Source: Roseovarius marisflavi (GTDB lineage Bacteria; Pseudomonadota; Alphaproteobacteria; Rhodobacterales; Rhodobacteraceae). Taken from it: a stretch of 64,000 bases of DNA. This document shows positions 8,649-19,025 of this stretch, piece after piece. The notes beneath the pieces were generated by a model. It did no database searches. It saw only the letters and a list, made by a program, of their open reading frames with translations, and was not told where the DNA came from. Each line of letters begins with the position of its first letter. Position 1 is the first letter of the stretch. The DNA lies in the NCBI RefSeq assembly GCF_900142625.1, contig NZ_FRBN01000006.1, positions 1-64,000 of the forward strand, in the 5' to 3' direction. Both the position numbers and the translations under genes were made by a program.

Positions 8649-10094
8649 TTAGCCCGGATCTGTCGCGTAAATCAAACTTTCCTGACAGGGCGCAACCCTT
8701 AGGATGTTGGTTGATCCCGGCACGTTGAACGGCACGCCTGCAATCACCACGATCTGATCGGTTTCTTCTGTGTAGCCTTGCGCGCATGCGGCGCGCGCCG
8801 CGTTGATCACCGCAAGCTTGAACCGCGTCAGCTCGCCGGTCATGACGCAGTTTACCCCCCAGGTCAGGGCAAGTCGGCGCGCGGTGTCGCGCAGGCTCGT
8901 CAAGGCAATGATCGGCACGCGCGGGCGTTCGCGCGCTGTTAAAAGTGCGGTGGTGCCCGATTGGGTGTAACAGCAGATCGCCTCGATATCGGTGGTTTCG
9001 GCAATTTCGCGGGCGGCGGCGACGATCGCGTCGGCGACGGTCTGTCGGTCGGCGCGCCGACTTGCCTCAATCACCTCGCGATAGGTCGGATCGCTTTCCA
9101 CCTCGATGGCGACGTTGTTCATGGTGCTGACCGCCTCGACTGGGTAATCGCCCGCCGCCGATTCCGCTGAAAGCATGATCGCATCCGCGCCCTCGTAGAT
9201 CGCGGTTGCCACGTCCGAGACCTCGGCGCGGGTTGGCATTGGCGATTCGATCATCGATTCGAGCATCTGCGTCGCCACGATCACCGGCTTGGCCACCGCG
9301 CGACAGCGCCGCACAAGGCGTTTCTGGATCGGCGGTACGTTCTGCACCGGAAGCTCGACCCCAAGATCGCCGCGGGCCACCATGATCCCGTCGCTGACCG
9401 CGAGGATATCGTCAAAGCATTTCACGGCGGCAGGTTTCTCGATCTTCGACATGATCGCCGTCCGGCCCTTTGTCAGGGTGCGCGCCTCGTTCACATCCTC
9501 TGGGCGCTGAACAAAGCTTAGCGCAAGCCAGTCAACGCCAAGCTCGCAGGCAAATTCAAGATCGGCGCGGTCCTTTTCCGACAGGGCCGCCAGCGGCAAC
9601 ACCACATCGGGTACATTGACGCCCTTGCGATTCGCGATCGTACCGCCGGCCACCACGATGCAATTGGCAAAATCCTTGCCGCAATCGGTCACTTTCAGGC
9701 GGATTTTGCCATCGTTGACCAAAAGGTTCGCGCCCGGCTCGAGCGCCGCGAAAATCTCGGGATGCGGCAGGCAGACGCGGGTCGCGCTGCCCTCGGTCTT
9801 GTCGAGGTCAAGCCGGAACGCTGCGCCCTCTTCAAGCTCTTCCTCGCCATTGGCAAAGACACCGACCCGCAATTTCGGCCCCTGAAGGTCAGCCAGAATG
9901 GCAATCGGGCTATCGAGTTCTTCTTCGATCTGGCGAATGATGCGATGGCGTTCGGCGATCTCTTCATGGGCACCATGGCTCATGTTGAGGCGAAACACAT
10001 CTGCGCCGGCCTCATGCAGGGCGCGGATCGTCTTGTAATCCGACGATGCTGGGCCGAGGGTGGCTACGATCTTTACGTTGCGGTGGCGTCTCAT
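8649..10094 (-). CDS. pyk: Pyruvate kinase
   Basis: A 481-residue protein. It starts RHRNVKIVATLGPASSDY and has FRLNMSHG, the active-site helix with MSKIEKPAA and MVARGDLGVELP, and ATQMLESMIESPMPTRAEVSDVATA, all typical of pyruvate kinase. It makes pyruvate and ATP from phosphoenolpyruvate and ADP in glycolysis. The start is ATG 10094 with GAGGAT upstream. The frame is open further upstream to 10169, but that part does not resemble the family. Confidence 0.97.
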   Translation of the reverse strand: MRRHRNVKIVATLGPASSDYKTIRALHEAGADVFRLNMSHGAHEEIAERHRIIRQIEEELDSPIAILADLQGPKLRVGVFANGEEELEEGAAFRLDLDKTEGSATRVCLPHPEIFAALEPGANLLVNDGKIRLKVTDCGKDFANCIVVAGGTIANRKGVNVPDVVLPLAALSEKDRADLEFACELGVDWLALSFVQRPEDVNEARTLTKGRTAIMSKIEKPAAVKCFDDILAVSDGIMVARGDLGVELPVQNVPPIQKRLVRRCRAVAKPVIVATQMLESMIESPMPTRAEVSDVATAIYEGADAIMLSAESAAGDYPVEAVSTMNNVAIEVESDPTYREVIEASRRADRQTVADAIVAAAREIAETTDIEAICCYTQSGTTALLTARERPRVPIIALTSLRDTARRLALTWGVNCVMTGELTRFKLAVINAARAACAQGYTEETDQIVVIAGVPFNVPGSTNILRVAPCQESLIYATDPG

Positions 10095-10222
10095 GTGTCT
10101 ATCCTCATCTCTTCGCGGCGCGCGGAGAATGTTATCGCTAACAAAATTCTTGCTCGCCTTATTGCGCAATTCACATCCTGTCGCAACTGTCCTAGAGGAA
10201 GTTCAGAGGAAAAACCAACCCG

Positions 10223-10963
10223 ATGATGTATCAGCCATATGACATAGAAGGGGCCACACGCCCGGGCCGCTGGCTTGTGACCTGCGATCACGCCACCAAT
10301 ATCGTGCCGCCGTTTGTGAATGGTGGCTCGCTAGGGCTTATGGATGAGGATATGAACCGCCATATCGCCTATGACGTGGGGGCGGCGGGTGTATCGCGTG
10401 CGCTTGCGGCGGCGCTTGACGGGCCTGTGATCCTGTCCAACTTTTCGCGCCTCGTGATTGATCCCAACCGGGGCGAGGATGACCCGACCCTGTTGATGAA
10501 GCTTTATGACGGCACGATTATTCCCGGCAACCGCCACGCCGGGCCGGAGGCGCTGCAAGAGCGGCTGAACAAGTGCCACCGTCCCTACCATACCGCCCTT
10601 TCCGAATTGGCGGCGCGGCGTCAGGACACGGTGATCGCGTCGATCCACAGCTTTACCCCGCAGCTGAAATCAGGCCCGCCCAGGCCCTGGCATCTCGGCG
10701 TGCTTTATGCGGCGGATACGCGGCTGGCGCGGCCGATGCTGGCGCGGCTGCACGCCGAAACCGATCTTTGCGTCGGTGAGAACGAACCCTACGGCGGCCA
10801 TTTGCCCGGCGATGCGATCGCGCGCCATGCAATTGCCCATGAGCGGCCCAATATCCTGATCGAGCTGCGCAACGATCTGATCGAAACACCGGCACAACAG
10901 GCGGCCTGGGCGGCCCGGCTTGCGCCGATCCTGCAAGAGGTTCTGGCCGAGACCGGCCTGTGA
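10223..10963 (+). CDS. N-formylglutamate amidohydrolase family protein
   Basis: A 246-residue protein with VTCDHATNIVP at 19-29, NFSRLVIDPNRGEDD near 73, IASIHSFTP near 140 and a C-terminal NILIELRNDLI. These match the N-formylglutamate deformylase/amidohydrolase (HutG-like) family, zinc enzymes that free glutamate from N-formylglutamate. No hut genes are adjacent, so the true substrate is open. It is divergent from pyk, with about 130 bases between their starts. Confidence 0.85.
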   Translation: MMYQPYDIEGATRPGRWLVTCDHATNIVPPFVNGGSLGLMDEDMNRHIAYDVGAAGVSRALAAALDGPVILSNFSRLVIDPNRGEDDPTLLMKLYDGTIIPGNRHAGPEALQERLNKCHRPYHTALSELAARRQDTVIASIHSFTPQLKSGPPRPWHLGVLYAADTRLARPMLARLHAETDLCVGENEPYGGHLPGDAIARHAIAHERPNILIELRNDLIETPAQQAAWAARLAPILQEVLAETGL

Positions 10964-11026
10964 CGCCCGCCCCTTGCGCCGCGCCCCCTGCCATCACATC
11001 TTGACCCCAGACCAAGGAGACACGCC

Positions 11027-11341
11027 ATGGATGACCAAACCCGGATCGAGCTTGAAGCCGCTGCCTTTCGCGCCCTGCGCCATCACCTTATGGAAAAGCG
11101 CACCGATGTGCAGAATATCGACATGATGAATCTGACCGGCTTTTGCCGCAACTGCCTGTCACGCTGGTATCAGGAGGCCGCCAATGAGCGCGGCATCGAG
11201 ATGACCAAGGACGAAGCGCGCGAGATTTATTACGGCATGCCCTATGACGACTGGAAAGTCCGGTGCCAGACCGAGGCCAGCCCCGACAAACAGGCCGCCT
11301 TCAAGACCGCCTTTGCCGAAAACGTTGGCGACAAGAGCTAG
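11027..11341 (+). CDS. DUF1244 family protein
   Basis: A 104-residue protein containing LTGFCRNCLSRWYQEAA and YYGMPYDDWK, the conserved core of the DUF1244 family, with a Cys-x-x-Cys pair. The family is cytosolic and of unknown function. ATG 11027 is preceded by AAGGAGA. It lies 63 bases after the amidohydrolase gene, probably in the same transcript. Confidence 0.88.
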   Translation: MDDQTRIELEAAAFRALRHHLMEKRTDVQNIDMMNLTGFCRNCLSRWYQEAANERGIEMTKDEAREIYYGMPYDDWKVRCQTEASPDKQAAFKTAFAENVGDKS

Positions 11342-11415
11342 ACACAGCTGATCTTTCATCTTTCTTCAAATACTCATCCGCGCCGTTGCCCCCGGATGCG
11401 CGCCAGAGGCTTGCC

Positions 11416-12126
11416 ATGACAGAGACCTATCGCCTGCACTACGCGCCCGACAATGCCTCGCTGATCATTCGTCTCGCGCTTGAAGAGCTGGGCCTGCCCT
11501 ATTCCTGCGTTCTGGTTGATCGCGCTGCGGCGGCGCATAAAACGCCCGCCTATCTGGCTCTGAACCCGAACGGGTTGATTCCGGTCCTGGAAACGTCCGA
11601 GGGGGTGATGTTTGAAACCGGCGCGATCCTGCTCTGGCTGGCGGATCGGCATGGGCGCCTTGCCCCGCCGATACAAAGCCCGGAGCGGGGTGATTTCCTG
11701 AAATGGCTGTTCTTTCTGGCCAATACCCTGCACCCGGCGCTTCGGATGACGTTTTACCCGTCCCAATATGTCGGCGAAGACCAAAGTGCGCAGGAAAAGC
11801 TGCGCCGCCATATGCAGGGTGAGATTGCCCGCCACCTTGACACGCTTGAGGGACTGGCCGCCTCCGACCCTGCGTTGTTGTGCGCGCCTGAAATGTCGGC
11901 GCTTGATCTTTATCTGGGGCCGCTTTTGCGCTGGATGGTGTTTTATCCGGCACCGCAGGGGGGCACTGACTGGTTTTCGATCAAGAAATGGTCGCGCCTG
12001 CATGATATGGTGACGCGACTTGAGAGTCGCGGTTGTGTTATTGCTGCAATAAGGGCCGAAGGTCTGGGCAAGACGCCCTTTAGCGCCCCCATATATGCCA
12101 CGCCACCAGAAGGTAGTGCCACCTGA
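11416..12126 (+). CDS. Glutathione S-transferase family protein
   Basis: A 236-residue protein with a thioredoxin-fold N-terminal part, about residues 1-80: LHYAPDNASLIIRLALEELG, then NPNGLIPVLE and FETGAILLWLADRHG. An all-helical C-terminal half follows. This is the standard cytosolic GST layout; NPNGLIPVL marks the glutathione-binding cis-Pro loop. ATG 11416 is chosen because the family begins there, although the frame extends upstream. Its TGA stop overlaps the ATG of sdaA by one base. Confidence 0.9.
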   Translation: MTETYRLHYAPDNASLIIRLALEELGLPYSCVLVDRAAAAHKTPAYLALNPNGLIPVLETSEGVMFETGAILLWLADRHGRLAPPIQSPERGDFLKWLFFLANTLHPALRMTFYPSQYVGEDQSAQEKLRRHMQGEIARHLDTLEGLAASDPALLCAPEMSALDLYLGPLLRWMVFYPAPQGGTDWFSIKKWSRLHDMVTRLESRGCVIAAIRAEGLGKTPFSAPIYATPPEGSAT

Positions 12127-13499
12127 TGTTTCTTTCGGTTTTCGACATGTTCAAAGTGGGCATCGGCCCGTCCTCGTCGCATACGATGGGGCCAATGGTG
12201 GCCGCGGCGCGGTTTCTGGACAAGATGCGCGCGGCGCCGTTTCACTATGGCGGATTGCGCGGTTCGCTGCACGGCTCGCTTGCGTTTACCGGCGTGGGCC
12301 ATGCTTCTGACCGGGCCACCATTCTGGGGCTGGCCGGGTTTTTGCCCGACACCTATGACCACGAAAAGGCCGAGGCCGCGCTCGAGCAGATTCGCGAGAC
12401 CGAGACCGTGACGCCACCGGGCCTGCCCGAGCTCAAATTTCATCCCAAGGAAGACCTGATTTTTGATTTCGGTCCCAATCTGCCGGGTCATGCCAATGGT
12501 ATGATCCTGATGGCGACCGATGCGCAGGGCGACGTAATCCTGCAGGAAACCTATTATTCCATCGGCGGCGGTTTCGTGATGACCGAGGCCGAGCTTGCCG
12601 CCGGCAAGAACACCGACGAGGGCGATCCTGTGCCCTATCCGTTCAAATCCGCCGCCGAGATGCTTGAGATGGCCGAGACCAGCGGCAAGACCATCGCGCA
12701 GATGAAAAAGGCCAACGAGATCGCGCGCGGCGGGCCGGAAAACCTGCGCTCGGGCGTGGCGCGGATCTGGCAGGTGATGGATGATTGCATCGAACGCGGC
12801 CTTAGCACCGATGGCATCCTGCCCGGTGGCCTGAACGTCAAACGCCGTGCCAAGGGCATTCGCGATGCGCTGATCGACGAGCGCGGCACCAACCTGAATG
12901 CGCCGCATAAGATCAACGACTGGATGAGCGCCTATGCTATGGCGGTGAACGAGGAAAACGCCGCCGGCGGACAGGTCGTGACCGCCCCCACCAACGGCGC
13001 GGCCGGCGTTGTGCCCTCGGTGATCAAATACTGGCTCGAGCATGTGCCGGGCGCCAGCGAGGACCGGATCGAGGATTTCCTTCTGACCGCCGCCGCGATT
13101 GGCGGGCTGGTCAAGTTCAACGCCTCGATTTCGGGTGCCGAAGCGGGATGTCAGGCCGAGGTCGGCTCGGCCGCGGCGATGGGCGCGGCGGGGCTATGTG
13201 CCGTGCTGGGCGGCACGCCCGAACAGATCGAAAACGCGGCGGAAATCGCGCTTGAGCATCACCTCGGCATGACCTGCGATCCGGTAAAGGGCCTTGTTCA
13301 GGTGCCCTGCATCGAGCGTAACGGTCTGGGCGCGATCAAGGCGGTCTCCGCGGCCTCGCTGGCGCTGCGCGGGGATGGCACGCATCTTGTGCCGCTGGAT
13401 GCCTGCATCGAGACCATGCGCCAGACCGGCGCCGACATGAGTGAGAAATACAAGGAAACCTCGCTTGGCGGTCTCGCTGTCAATGTGCCGAACTGCTGA
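12126..13499 (+). CDS. sdaA: L-serine ammonia-lyase (single-chain, iron-sulfur)
   Basis: A 457-residue protein of full length. It starts [21 protein letters not shown], the conserved N-terminus of bacterial L-serine dehydratases. Cluster-binding cysteines lie in [32 protein letters not shown] and LDACIETM. It converts L-serine to pyruvate and ammonia with a 4Fe-4S cluster. It is translationally coupled to the upstream GST gene by a TGATG overlap. Confidence 0.95.
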   Translation: MFLSVFDMFKVGIGPSSSHTMGPMVAAARFLDKMRAAPFHYGGLRGSLHGSLAFTGVGHASDRATILGLAGFLPDTYDHEKAEAALEQIRETETVTPPGLPELKFHPKEDLIFDFGPNLPGHANGMILMATDAQGDVILQETYYSIGGGFVMTEAELAAGKNTDEGDPVPYPFKSAAEMLEMAETSGKTIAQMKKANEIARGGPENLRSGVARIWQVMDDCIERGLSTDGILPGGLNVKRRAKGIRDALIDERGTNLNAPHKINDWMSAYAMAVNEENAAGGQVVTAPTNGAAGVVPSVIKYWLEHVPGASEDRIEDFLLTAAAIGGLVKFNASISGAEAGCQAEVGSAAAMGAAGLCAVLGGTPEQIENAAEIALEHHLGMTCDPVKGLVQVPCIERNGLGAIKAVSAASLALRGDGTHLVPLDACIETMRQTGADMSEKYKETSLGGLAVNVPNC

Positions 13500-13508
13500 T
13501 CGCGCTTG

Positions 13509-14429
13509 ATGGATAATCCGGGCCGGACCTCTTTGGGCATCCTGCTGATGGTGGGCTTTGCCATCATCGCGCCGATGATGGATGCCTGCGCCAAGCTGAT
13601 CGGCGATGCCTTGGCGGTGGGGCAGGTGGCGGCGACCCGTTTTGCCGTGCAGGTGGCGCTTTTGATGCCCCTGGCGGCGTTGGCGGGGTGGCTGCATCGG
13701 CCGCGCTTGGGCGAACTCGGGCTTCATCTGGTGCGCTCTGGCTTGATGCTTGTCGCGACGGGATGCTTTTTCACGGCGCTCAGGGCGATGCCGATTGCCG
13801 ATGCCATCGCGATCTTTTTCGTCGAACCGTTCATCCTGACCATCCTTGGCGGGCTCTTGCTGGGCGAGCCGATTGGCCCGCGCCGCTATATCGCCTGCGC
13901 CATTGGCTTTGTCGGGGCGATGATGATTATCCGCCCCAGTTTTCAGGATGTCGGAGCGGTGGCCCTCTTGCCCTTGGTGACCGCCGGGTGTTTTGCGGTC
14001 TACATGATTCTGACGCGCAAGATGGCGACGCGGATGCATCCGATCACCCTACAGGCCTATACCGGGATTGCGGCGCTGGGTCTGGCCTTGCCGGTGCTCT
14101 GGATATTCAACGGCTCGGGCGTCGACCCGCTTGATCCTTCCTGGCCGGAGGCGCGAGAGTTGCGCCTTTTGATGATCCTCGGGCTGTTTGCCACCCTTAG
14201 CCATGTCTGCATCAGCTATGCGCTGTCGTTTGCGTCGGCCTCTTTGCTCGCCCCGCTGCAATACCTCGAGATCGTGGCGGCGACCGTGCTTGGGTTCTAC
14301 ATCTTTGACGACCTGCCCGACGGTACAAGCTTTGCCGGGATCGCGCTGATCGTCGCCTCGGGGCTTTTCGTGTTCCTGCGCGAACGCCATCTGGGGCGGC
14401 GTCCGCGCCGCCCGGTGCCGCCGGTCTAG
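13509..14429 (+). CDS. EamA/DMT family transporter
   Basis: A 306-residue protein with about ten hydrophobic segments in two EamA repeats, ending in a basic cytosolic tail. The pattern AIADAIAIFFVEPFILTILGG and the second-repeat equivalent SFASASLLAPLQYLEIVAA are typical of drug/metabolite exporters. The substrate cannot be told. ATG 13509 is preferred over the adjacent TTG 13506. Its TAG stop and the TAG stop of the convergent arsC share one CTAG sequence (14426-14429). Confidence 0.9.
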   Translation: MDNPGRTSLGILLMVGFAIIAPMMDACAKLIGDALAVGQVAATRFAVQVALLMPLAALAGWLHRPRLGELGLHLVRSGLMLVATGCFFTALRAMPIADAIAIFFVEPFILTILGGLLLGEPIGPRRYIACAIGFVGAMMIIRPSFQDVGAVALLPLVTAGCFAVYMILTRKMATRMHPITLQAYTGIAALGLALPVLWIFNGSGVDPLDPSWPEARELRLLMILGLFATLSHVCISYALSFASASLLAPLQYLEIVAATVLGFYIFDDLPDGTSFAGIALIVASGLFVFLRERHLGRRPRRPVPPV

Positions 14430-14767
14430 ATCAGGTCGAGCACCTGTTCAGGCGGGCGGCCAATGACGGCTCGTGTCGCGGTGATCGCAATGGGCCGCTC
14501 GATCAGGATGGGATTGTCGGCCATGGCCGACAAAAGCGTCTCGGCGTCGCTGTCGCGGGTAAGGCCAAGCTCTTTGAAACGCGCCTCACCGGGGCGCATC
14601 ATGTCGATCACATCCCCGCCCAAGAGAGCCTGCACACGCCGGAGTTCGGCGAGGTCCGGGGCATCCTCAAGATAACGACGCAGGCTAAGGCGCGCGCCCG
14701 CCTCTTGCAAAAGGGCAAGCGCGGCGCGCGATTTTGAACAGCGTGGATTGTGCCAGAGCGTGATCAC
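14426..14767 (-). CDS. arsC: Arsenate reductase family protein (ArsC, glutaredoxin type)
   Basis: A 113-residue protein. [14 protein letters not shown] near residue 8 holds the nucleophilic cysteine, and the arginine-bearing [25 protein letters not shown] is at the end. The family reduces arsenate to arsenite with glutathione and glutaredoxin. No other ars genes are near, so a general or unknown thiol role is possible. The start is GTG 14767, overlapping the pyrD stop in GTGA. Confidence 0.88.
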   Translation of the reverse strand: MITLWHNPRCSKSRAALALLQEAGARLSLRRYLEDAPDLAELRRVQALLGGDVIDMMRPGEARFKELGLTRDSDAETLLSAMADNPILIERPIAITATRAVIGRPPEQVLDLI

Positions 14768-15822
14768 AGCCAGTCACCCCGCTTGCTGCCAACCGCCTCT
14801 GCGACAGTGGCAAACCCATCCTTGGCAAGCAGGGCATCAAGCCCCTGTGCTATCTCGCCCGCCAGCGACAGGCCCTGATAGACCAGTGCCGAATATAGCT
14901 GAACCGCGCTCGCCCCGGCGCAAATCTTGGCATAAGCTTGGTCCGCGCTGGCGATGCCGCCGACCCCGATCAGGGGCATTTCGCCGCCTGTCAGCTGTGA
15001 CAGACGCGCCAGAACGCGGGTGGATTTCTCAAACAGCGGCTGGCCAGAAAGCCCGCCCGCCTGATCCTTCTCCGGGCTTTTCAGCCCGTCTCGCGACAGC
15101 GTCGTGTTGGTGGCGATGATCCCGTTCAGCCCGGAGGCGCGCGCCACATCGGCAATCTCGGAAAGCTCGCTGTCGTTAAGGTCCGGCGCGATCTTGAGAA
15201 AGATCGGGATCGGATTGGGCAGCCAGTCGCGGGTTTCCATCACCCCCTTGAGAAGCGCCGAGAGCGCTTCGGCCCCTTGCAGATCGCGCAGCTTTTCGGT
15301 GTTCGGGCTTGAGACATTGACCGTGGCAAAATCCAGATGCGTGCCGCAATGGCCGAGCACGCGGGCGAAATCTTCGGCGCGGTCATCACTGTCCTTGTTG
15401 GCGCCAAGGTTAAGGCCGATCACCGCATCCTTGGGGCGCGTCGCCAGACGTGCGGCGGCGGCCTCCATCCCGAGGTTGTTAAAGCCGAAACGGTTGATCA
15501 CCGCGCGGTCTTCGCTCAGGCGGAACAGGCGCGGGCGTGGGTTGCCCGGCTGCGGGCGGGGGGTGACGGCACCGACCTCGATAAATCCGAAACCCGCACG
15601 CGAGAGCGGGCTGAGGGCCTCGGCGTTCTTGTCAAACCCTGCGGCCAGTCCCACCGGGTTGGGCAGGGTAAGCCCCGCAACATCGGTCCTGAGCCGCGCC
15701 GAGGTGACCGGGCCGGGCTGGGGCGCAAGCCCCAGGCGCAGCGCCTTGAGCGCAAGGCCATGCGCGGTTTCCGGATCACACCGGTGCAGGGCCGCAAGGC
15801 CGATCCGCTCCAGCGGTGTCAT
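14764..15822 (-). CDS. pyrD: Dihydroorotate dehydrogenase (quinone)
   Basis: A 352-residue class 2 enzyme. Motifs include [54 protein letters not shown] and IGVGGIAS. It oxidises dihydroorotate to orotate in pyrimidine synthesis and passes electrons to quinone at the inner membrane, with FMN bound. It overlaps the upstream DUF952 gene by four bases and the downstream arsC by four, so the three form one operon. Confidence 0.96.
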   Translation of the reverse strand: MTPLERIGLAALHRCDPETAHGLALKALRLGLAPQPGPVTSARLRTDVAGLTLPNPVGLAAGFDKNAEALSPLSRAGFGFIEVGAVTPRPQPGNPRPRLFRLSEDRAVINRFGFNNLGMEAAAARLATRPKDAVIGLNLGANKDSDDRAEDFARVLGHCGTHLDFATVNVSSPNTEKLRDLQGAEALSALLKGVMETRDWLPNPIPIFLKIAPDLNDSELSEIADVARASGLNGIIATNTTLSRDGLKSPEKDQAGGLSGQPLFEKSTRVLARLSQLTGGEMPLIGVGGIASADQAYAKICAGASAVQLYSALVYQGLSLAGEIAQGLDALLAKDGFATVAEAVGSKRGDWL

Positions 15823-16157
15823 GCGAGGCCTGCGGGAAACTGATGCGCGCCGCCCACCAGCGGCAGCGGCTGCGCCCAGGCCACATCGCTGAGCCGTAAA
15901 TTACGGTAAAGATGCGGAAACAGAGCCCCGCCGCGCGATTCTTCCCACCTTAGGTCATCGCCAAGCCGGTCCACCTCGATCGCCACAAGCATCAAGCCGT
16001 CTTCGTCGGCGAAATGTTTCGCGGCGGTTTCAGGCGCCTGTTCAATCGTCGAGAAATGCACAAAGCCATCGGCCACATCCACCGGCGCGCCGGGCGTTTC
16101 GCCCCTGGCGCGCAGGTCGGCCCACTCGGGGGCACGGAAAATCTTGTAAATCTGCAT
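15819..16157 (-). CDS. DUF952 family protein
   Basis: A 112-residue protein starting [17 protein letters not shown], with [20 protein letters not shown] and a C-terminal [19 protein letters not shown]. This is the DUF952 pattern, a small cytosolic fold of unknown function. ATG 16157 matches the family N-terminus, though the frame opens upstream to 16193. It is the first gene of the DUF952-pyrD-arsC operon. Confidence 0.85.
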   Translation of the reverse strand: MQIYKIFRAPEWADLRARGETPGAPVDVADGFVHFSTIEQAPETAAKHFADEDGLMLVAIEVDRLGDDLRWEESRGGALFPHLYRNLRLSDVAWAQPLPLVGGAHQFPAGLA

Positions 16158-16265
16158 GGCCGTGGTGATGCCTTGCCAATCCATCCGGGTCAAGCGTCAA
16201 GCGATGCTTGAGCCTTTGGCGGCAATCGGCTAGCTAGGTGGCCCGGGAAAAAGAGGATGGCACCG

Positions 16266-16901
16266 ATGGCCTTTACCATTGCGATAGACGGGCCTGCCGC
16301 GGCGGGCAAAGGCACGATTGGCCGGGCCGTGGCGGCGCATTTCGGCTTTGCCCATCTTGATACCGGGCTTTTGTACCGCGCGACGGGGCGGCGGATGGTG
16401 CAGGGGCTTGATGCGGTCGAGGCCGCGCAAAGCCTTCAGGCGAGCGACCTTGAGGCCGATGATCTGCGCACCCCCGAGGTGGGACAGGCCGCCAGCCGCG
16501 TCGCCGCCATCCCCGAGGTGCGCGCCGCGCTGGTGGATTTTCAGCGCGCCTTTGCGCGGCGTTCCGGCGGGGCCGTGCTTGACGGGCGCGACATCGGCAC
16601 GGTGATCTGCCCGGATGCCGAGGTCAAGCTCTACGTAACCGCAGGCGATGACGAGCGCGCGCGCCGCCGCCACAAGGAGCTGTGCGAAAAGGGGCACGAG
16701 GTGACCGTTGAAGAGGTGCTTGACGACCTGCGCACCCGCGACGCGCGCGACAGCGCCCGCGCCACCGCGCCCCTGAAGCCCGCCGATGACGCGATCCTGC
16801 TCGATACCTCGGCGATGTCGATCGAGGCCGCCGTTCAGGCCGCGATTGATCTAGTCACCAAAGGTCTGGCCACGGCTGGGCAAACCGATCACCCGCAATA
16901 A
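16266..16901 (+). CDS. cmk: Cytidylate kinase
   Basis: A 211-residue protein with the P-loop [17 protein letters not shown] at the start, [35 protein letters not shown] and a C-terminal DTSAM. It phosphorylates CMP and dCMP. ATG 16266 has GAGG about nine bases upstream; the ATG at 16257 sits directly on that GAGG and is unlikely. aroA, commonly next to cmk in related genomes, is absent. rpsA follows about 290 bases later. Confidence 0.95.
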   Translation: MAFTIAIDGPAAAGKGTIGRAVAAHFGFAHLDTGLLYRATGRRMVQGLDAVEAAQSLQASDLEADDLRTPEVGQAASRVAAIPEVRAALVDFQRAFARRSGGAVLDGRDIGTVICPDAEVKLYVTAGDDERARRRHKELCEKGHEVTVEEVLDDLRTRDARDSARATAPLKPADDAILLDTSAMSIEAAVQAAIDLVTKGLATAGQTDHPQ

Positions 16902-17045
16902 TACGGACAGGCATGGGGAATAGATGCCCCTGGTGTTTCTGCTCAGCATTCTCTCTTGCGTTTTGGGGTGCCGGTGCAACGGTATTTAACGACAGGAATG
17001 GCTTGATTATCGCTCTGCCAGGCGCTATAGACGCCTCGTCGAGAA

Positions 17046-17098
17046 GGTGGAAACCACCGCACTACATTGAGATTGAGCAGGGTCGGGACAACCGGCCC
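17046..17098 (+). promoter_or_regulatory. Leader hairpins upstream of rpsA
   Basis: Two hairpins lie about 100-150 bases before the rpsA start. One is GGTGG-AAA-CCACC at 17046-17058. The other is GGGTCGG-GACAA-CCGGCCC at 17080-17098, followed by TCTTTGTTTT. The second looks like a terminator or attenuator and may end cmk transcripts or regulate rpsA. The rest of 16902-17195 shows no gene. Confidence 0.4.
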
Positions 17099-17195
17099 TC
17101 TTTGTTTTGCGTTTCGCCTTTGACCAATGAAGCACCAAGACCTGCGGAGACAACCGCGCGGCCAGAAAAATTTTGTAAAGGAAACCAGAGACCAC

Positions 17196-18878
17196 ATGGC
17201 TCAGAACACAACGATGGAGGAATTCGAAGCCCTCCTGAACGAAAGCTTCGAAATGGACACGCCCGACGAAGGGTCCGTTGTCAAAGGTAAGGTCATCGCA
17301 ATCGAAGCGGGCCAGGCCATCATCGACGTAGGCTACAAGATGGAAGGTCGCGTCGATCTTAAAGAATTCGCAAATCCCGGTGAAGCCCCCGAAATCGCCG
17401 TTGGCGACGAGGTAGAAGTCTTCCTGCGCTCGGCCGAAAACTCGCGTGGCGAAGCCGTCATTTCGCGTGAAATGGCCCGCCGTGAAGAAGCCTGGGATCG
17501 TCTTGAAAAAGCCTATGCCGACGAAGAGCGCGTTGAAGGCGCGATCTTTGGCCGTGTCAAAGGTGGCTTTACTGTTGATCTGGGCGGCGCTGTTGCGTTC
17601 CTTCCCGGCTCTCAGGTTGATGTGCGTCCCGTGCGCGATGCCGGCCCGCTGATGGGTCTGAAACAGCCCTTCCAGATCCTGAAAATGGATCGTCGCCGTG
17701 GCAACATCGTTGTATCGCGTCGCGCCATTCTGGAAGAAAGCCGCGCCGAACAGCGCGCCGAAGTCATTGGCAACCTGACCGAAGGTCAGAATGTCGAGGG
17801 CGTGGTCAAGAACATCACCGAATACGGTGCGTTCGTTGATCTGGGCGGTGTTGACGGCCTGCTGCACGTGACCGACATGGCATGGCGCCGTGTGAACCAC
17901 CCCAGCGAGATCCTTGCCATTGGCGAGACCGTCAAGGTTCAGGTCATTAAGATCAACAAGGAAACTCACCGCATCAGCCTTGGTATGAAGCAGTTGCAGG
18001 AAGATCCGTGGGATCTGGTTGCTGCCAAGTATCCGCTGGAATCGGTGCACACCGGCCGCGTGACCAACATCACCGATTACGGTGCATTTGTTGAGCTCGA
18101 GCCCGGCGTTGAGGGTCTTGTTCACGTCTCGGAAATGTCCTGGACCAAGAAGAACGTACATCCCGGCAAGATCGTTTCGACGAGCCAGGAAGTCGAAGTC
18201 ATGGTTCTGGAAATCGACAGCGCCAAGCGCCGCGTCAGCCTTGGTCTCAAGCAGACCATGCGCAACCCGTGGGAAGTGTTTGCAGAAACACACCCCGAGG
18301 GCACCGAGGTCGAAGGCGAAGTCAAGAACATCACCGAATTCGGTCTGTTCATTGGCCTCGAAGGCGAGATCGACGGCATGGTTCACCTTTCGGACCTGAG
18401 CTGGGACGAGCGTGGCGAGGAAGCCATCCAGAACTATCGCAAAGGCGACATGGTTCAGGCGGTTGTGTCGGAAGTCGATATCGAGAAAGAGCGTATTTCG
18501 CTGTCGATCAAAGCGCTTGGCGGTGACAAGTTCGCCGAAGCCGTTGGCGGCGTGAAGCGTGGCTCGATCATCACCGTGACCGTCACCGCGATCGAAGATG
18601 GCGGGATCGAAGTGGAATATGAGGGCATGAAGTCCTTTATCCGCCGCTCTGACCTGTCGCGTGACCGTGCCGAACAGCGCCCCGAGCGTTTCTCGGTCGG
18701 TGACAAGATCGACGCCCGCGTGACCAACGTTGACAGCAAGACCCGTCGTCTTGGCCTGTCGATCAAGGCACGCGAGATTGCCGAAGAAAAAGAAGCAGTC
18801 GAACAGTATGGCTCGTCCGATTCGGGCGCCTCGCTGGGCGATATTCTTGGCGCGGCTCTCAAGGCCGACAAAGACTAA
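17196..18878 (+). CDS. rpsA: 30S ribosomal protein S1
   Basis: A 560-residue acidic protein starting [19 protein letters not shown], with six S1 RNA-binding repeats. The clearest are [53 protein letters not shown] and [27 protein letters not shown] (each only partly quoted in practice; positions about 200-450). It brings mRNA to the 30S subunit. ATG 17196 is chosen by family N-terminus, with AAAGGAAA about 14 bases upstream. A strong terminator follows. ihfB, the usual next gene in relatives, is replaced by hyuA. Confidence 0.97.
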   Translation: MAQNTTMEEFEALLNESFEMDTPDEGSVVKGKVIAIEAGQAIIDVGYKMEGRVDLKEFANPGEAPEIAVGDEVEVFLRSAENSRGEAVISREMARREEAWDRLEKAYADEERVEGAIFGRVKGGFTVDLGGAVAFLPGSQVDVRPVRDAGPLMGLKQPFQILKMDRRRGNIVVSRRAILEESRAEQRAEVIGNLTEGQNVEGVVKNITEYGAFVDLGGVDGLLHVTDMAWRRVNHPSEILAIGETVKVQVIKINKETHRISLGMKQLQEDPWDLVAAKYPLESVHTGRVTNITDYGAFVELEPGVEGLVHVSEMSWTKKNVHPGKIVSTSQEVEVMVLEIDSAKRRVSLGLKQTMRNPWEVFAETHPEGTEVEGEVKNITEFGLFIGLEGEIDGMVHLSDLSWDERGEEAIQNYRKGDMVQAVVSEVDIEKERISLSIKALGGDKFAEAVGGVKRGSIITVTVTAIEDGGIEVEYEGMKSFIRRSDLSRDRAEQRPERFSVGDKIDARVTNVDSKTRRLGLSIKAREIAEEKEAVEQYGSSDSGASLGDILGAALKADKD

Positions 18879-18904
18879 GGCCCAGCGGCTTTGGTCAGAG
18901 ATTG

Positions 18905-18940
18905 AACGGCCCCGCCTTCACTGGCGGGGCCGTTTTTCTT
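18905..18940 (+). terminator. Rho-independent terminator of rpsA
   Basis: AACGGCCCCGCC (18905-18916), loop TTCACT, and GGCGGGGCCGTT (18923-18934) form a twelve-base perfect stem followed by TTTCTTT. It begins 27 bases after the rpsA stop. Confidence 0.92.
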
Positions 18941-19025
18941 TGCGGACCCGGCGCATCGGGCCAAGCGCGTTGACTTTTCTCCATCGCTCGCCAAGCTGGG
19001 GCAAAAGCGGGGCAAAGGCGGGCAG

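Noticed and set aside
11943..14039. Long minus-strand frames opposite sdaA and the DMT exporter
   Set aside because: These are His/Gly/Arg-rich translations typical of antisense frames in GC-rich genes.
16913..17290. Plus-strand frame between cmk and rpsA
   Set aside because: It overlaps the rpsA start and the leader hairpins and has no protein-like features.
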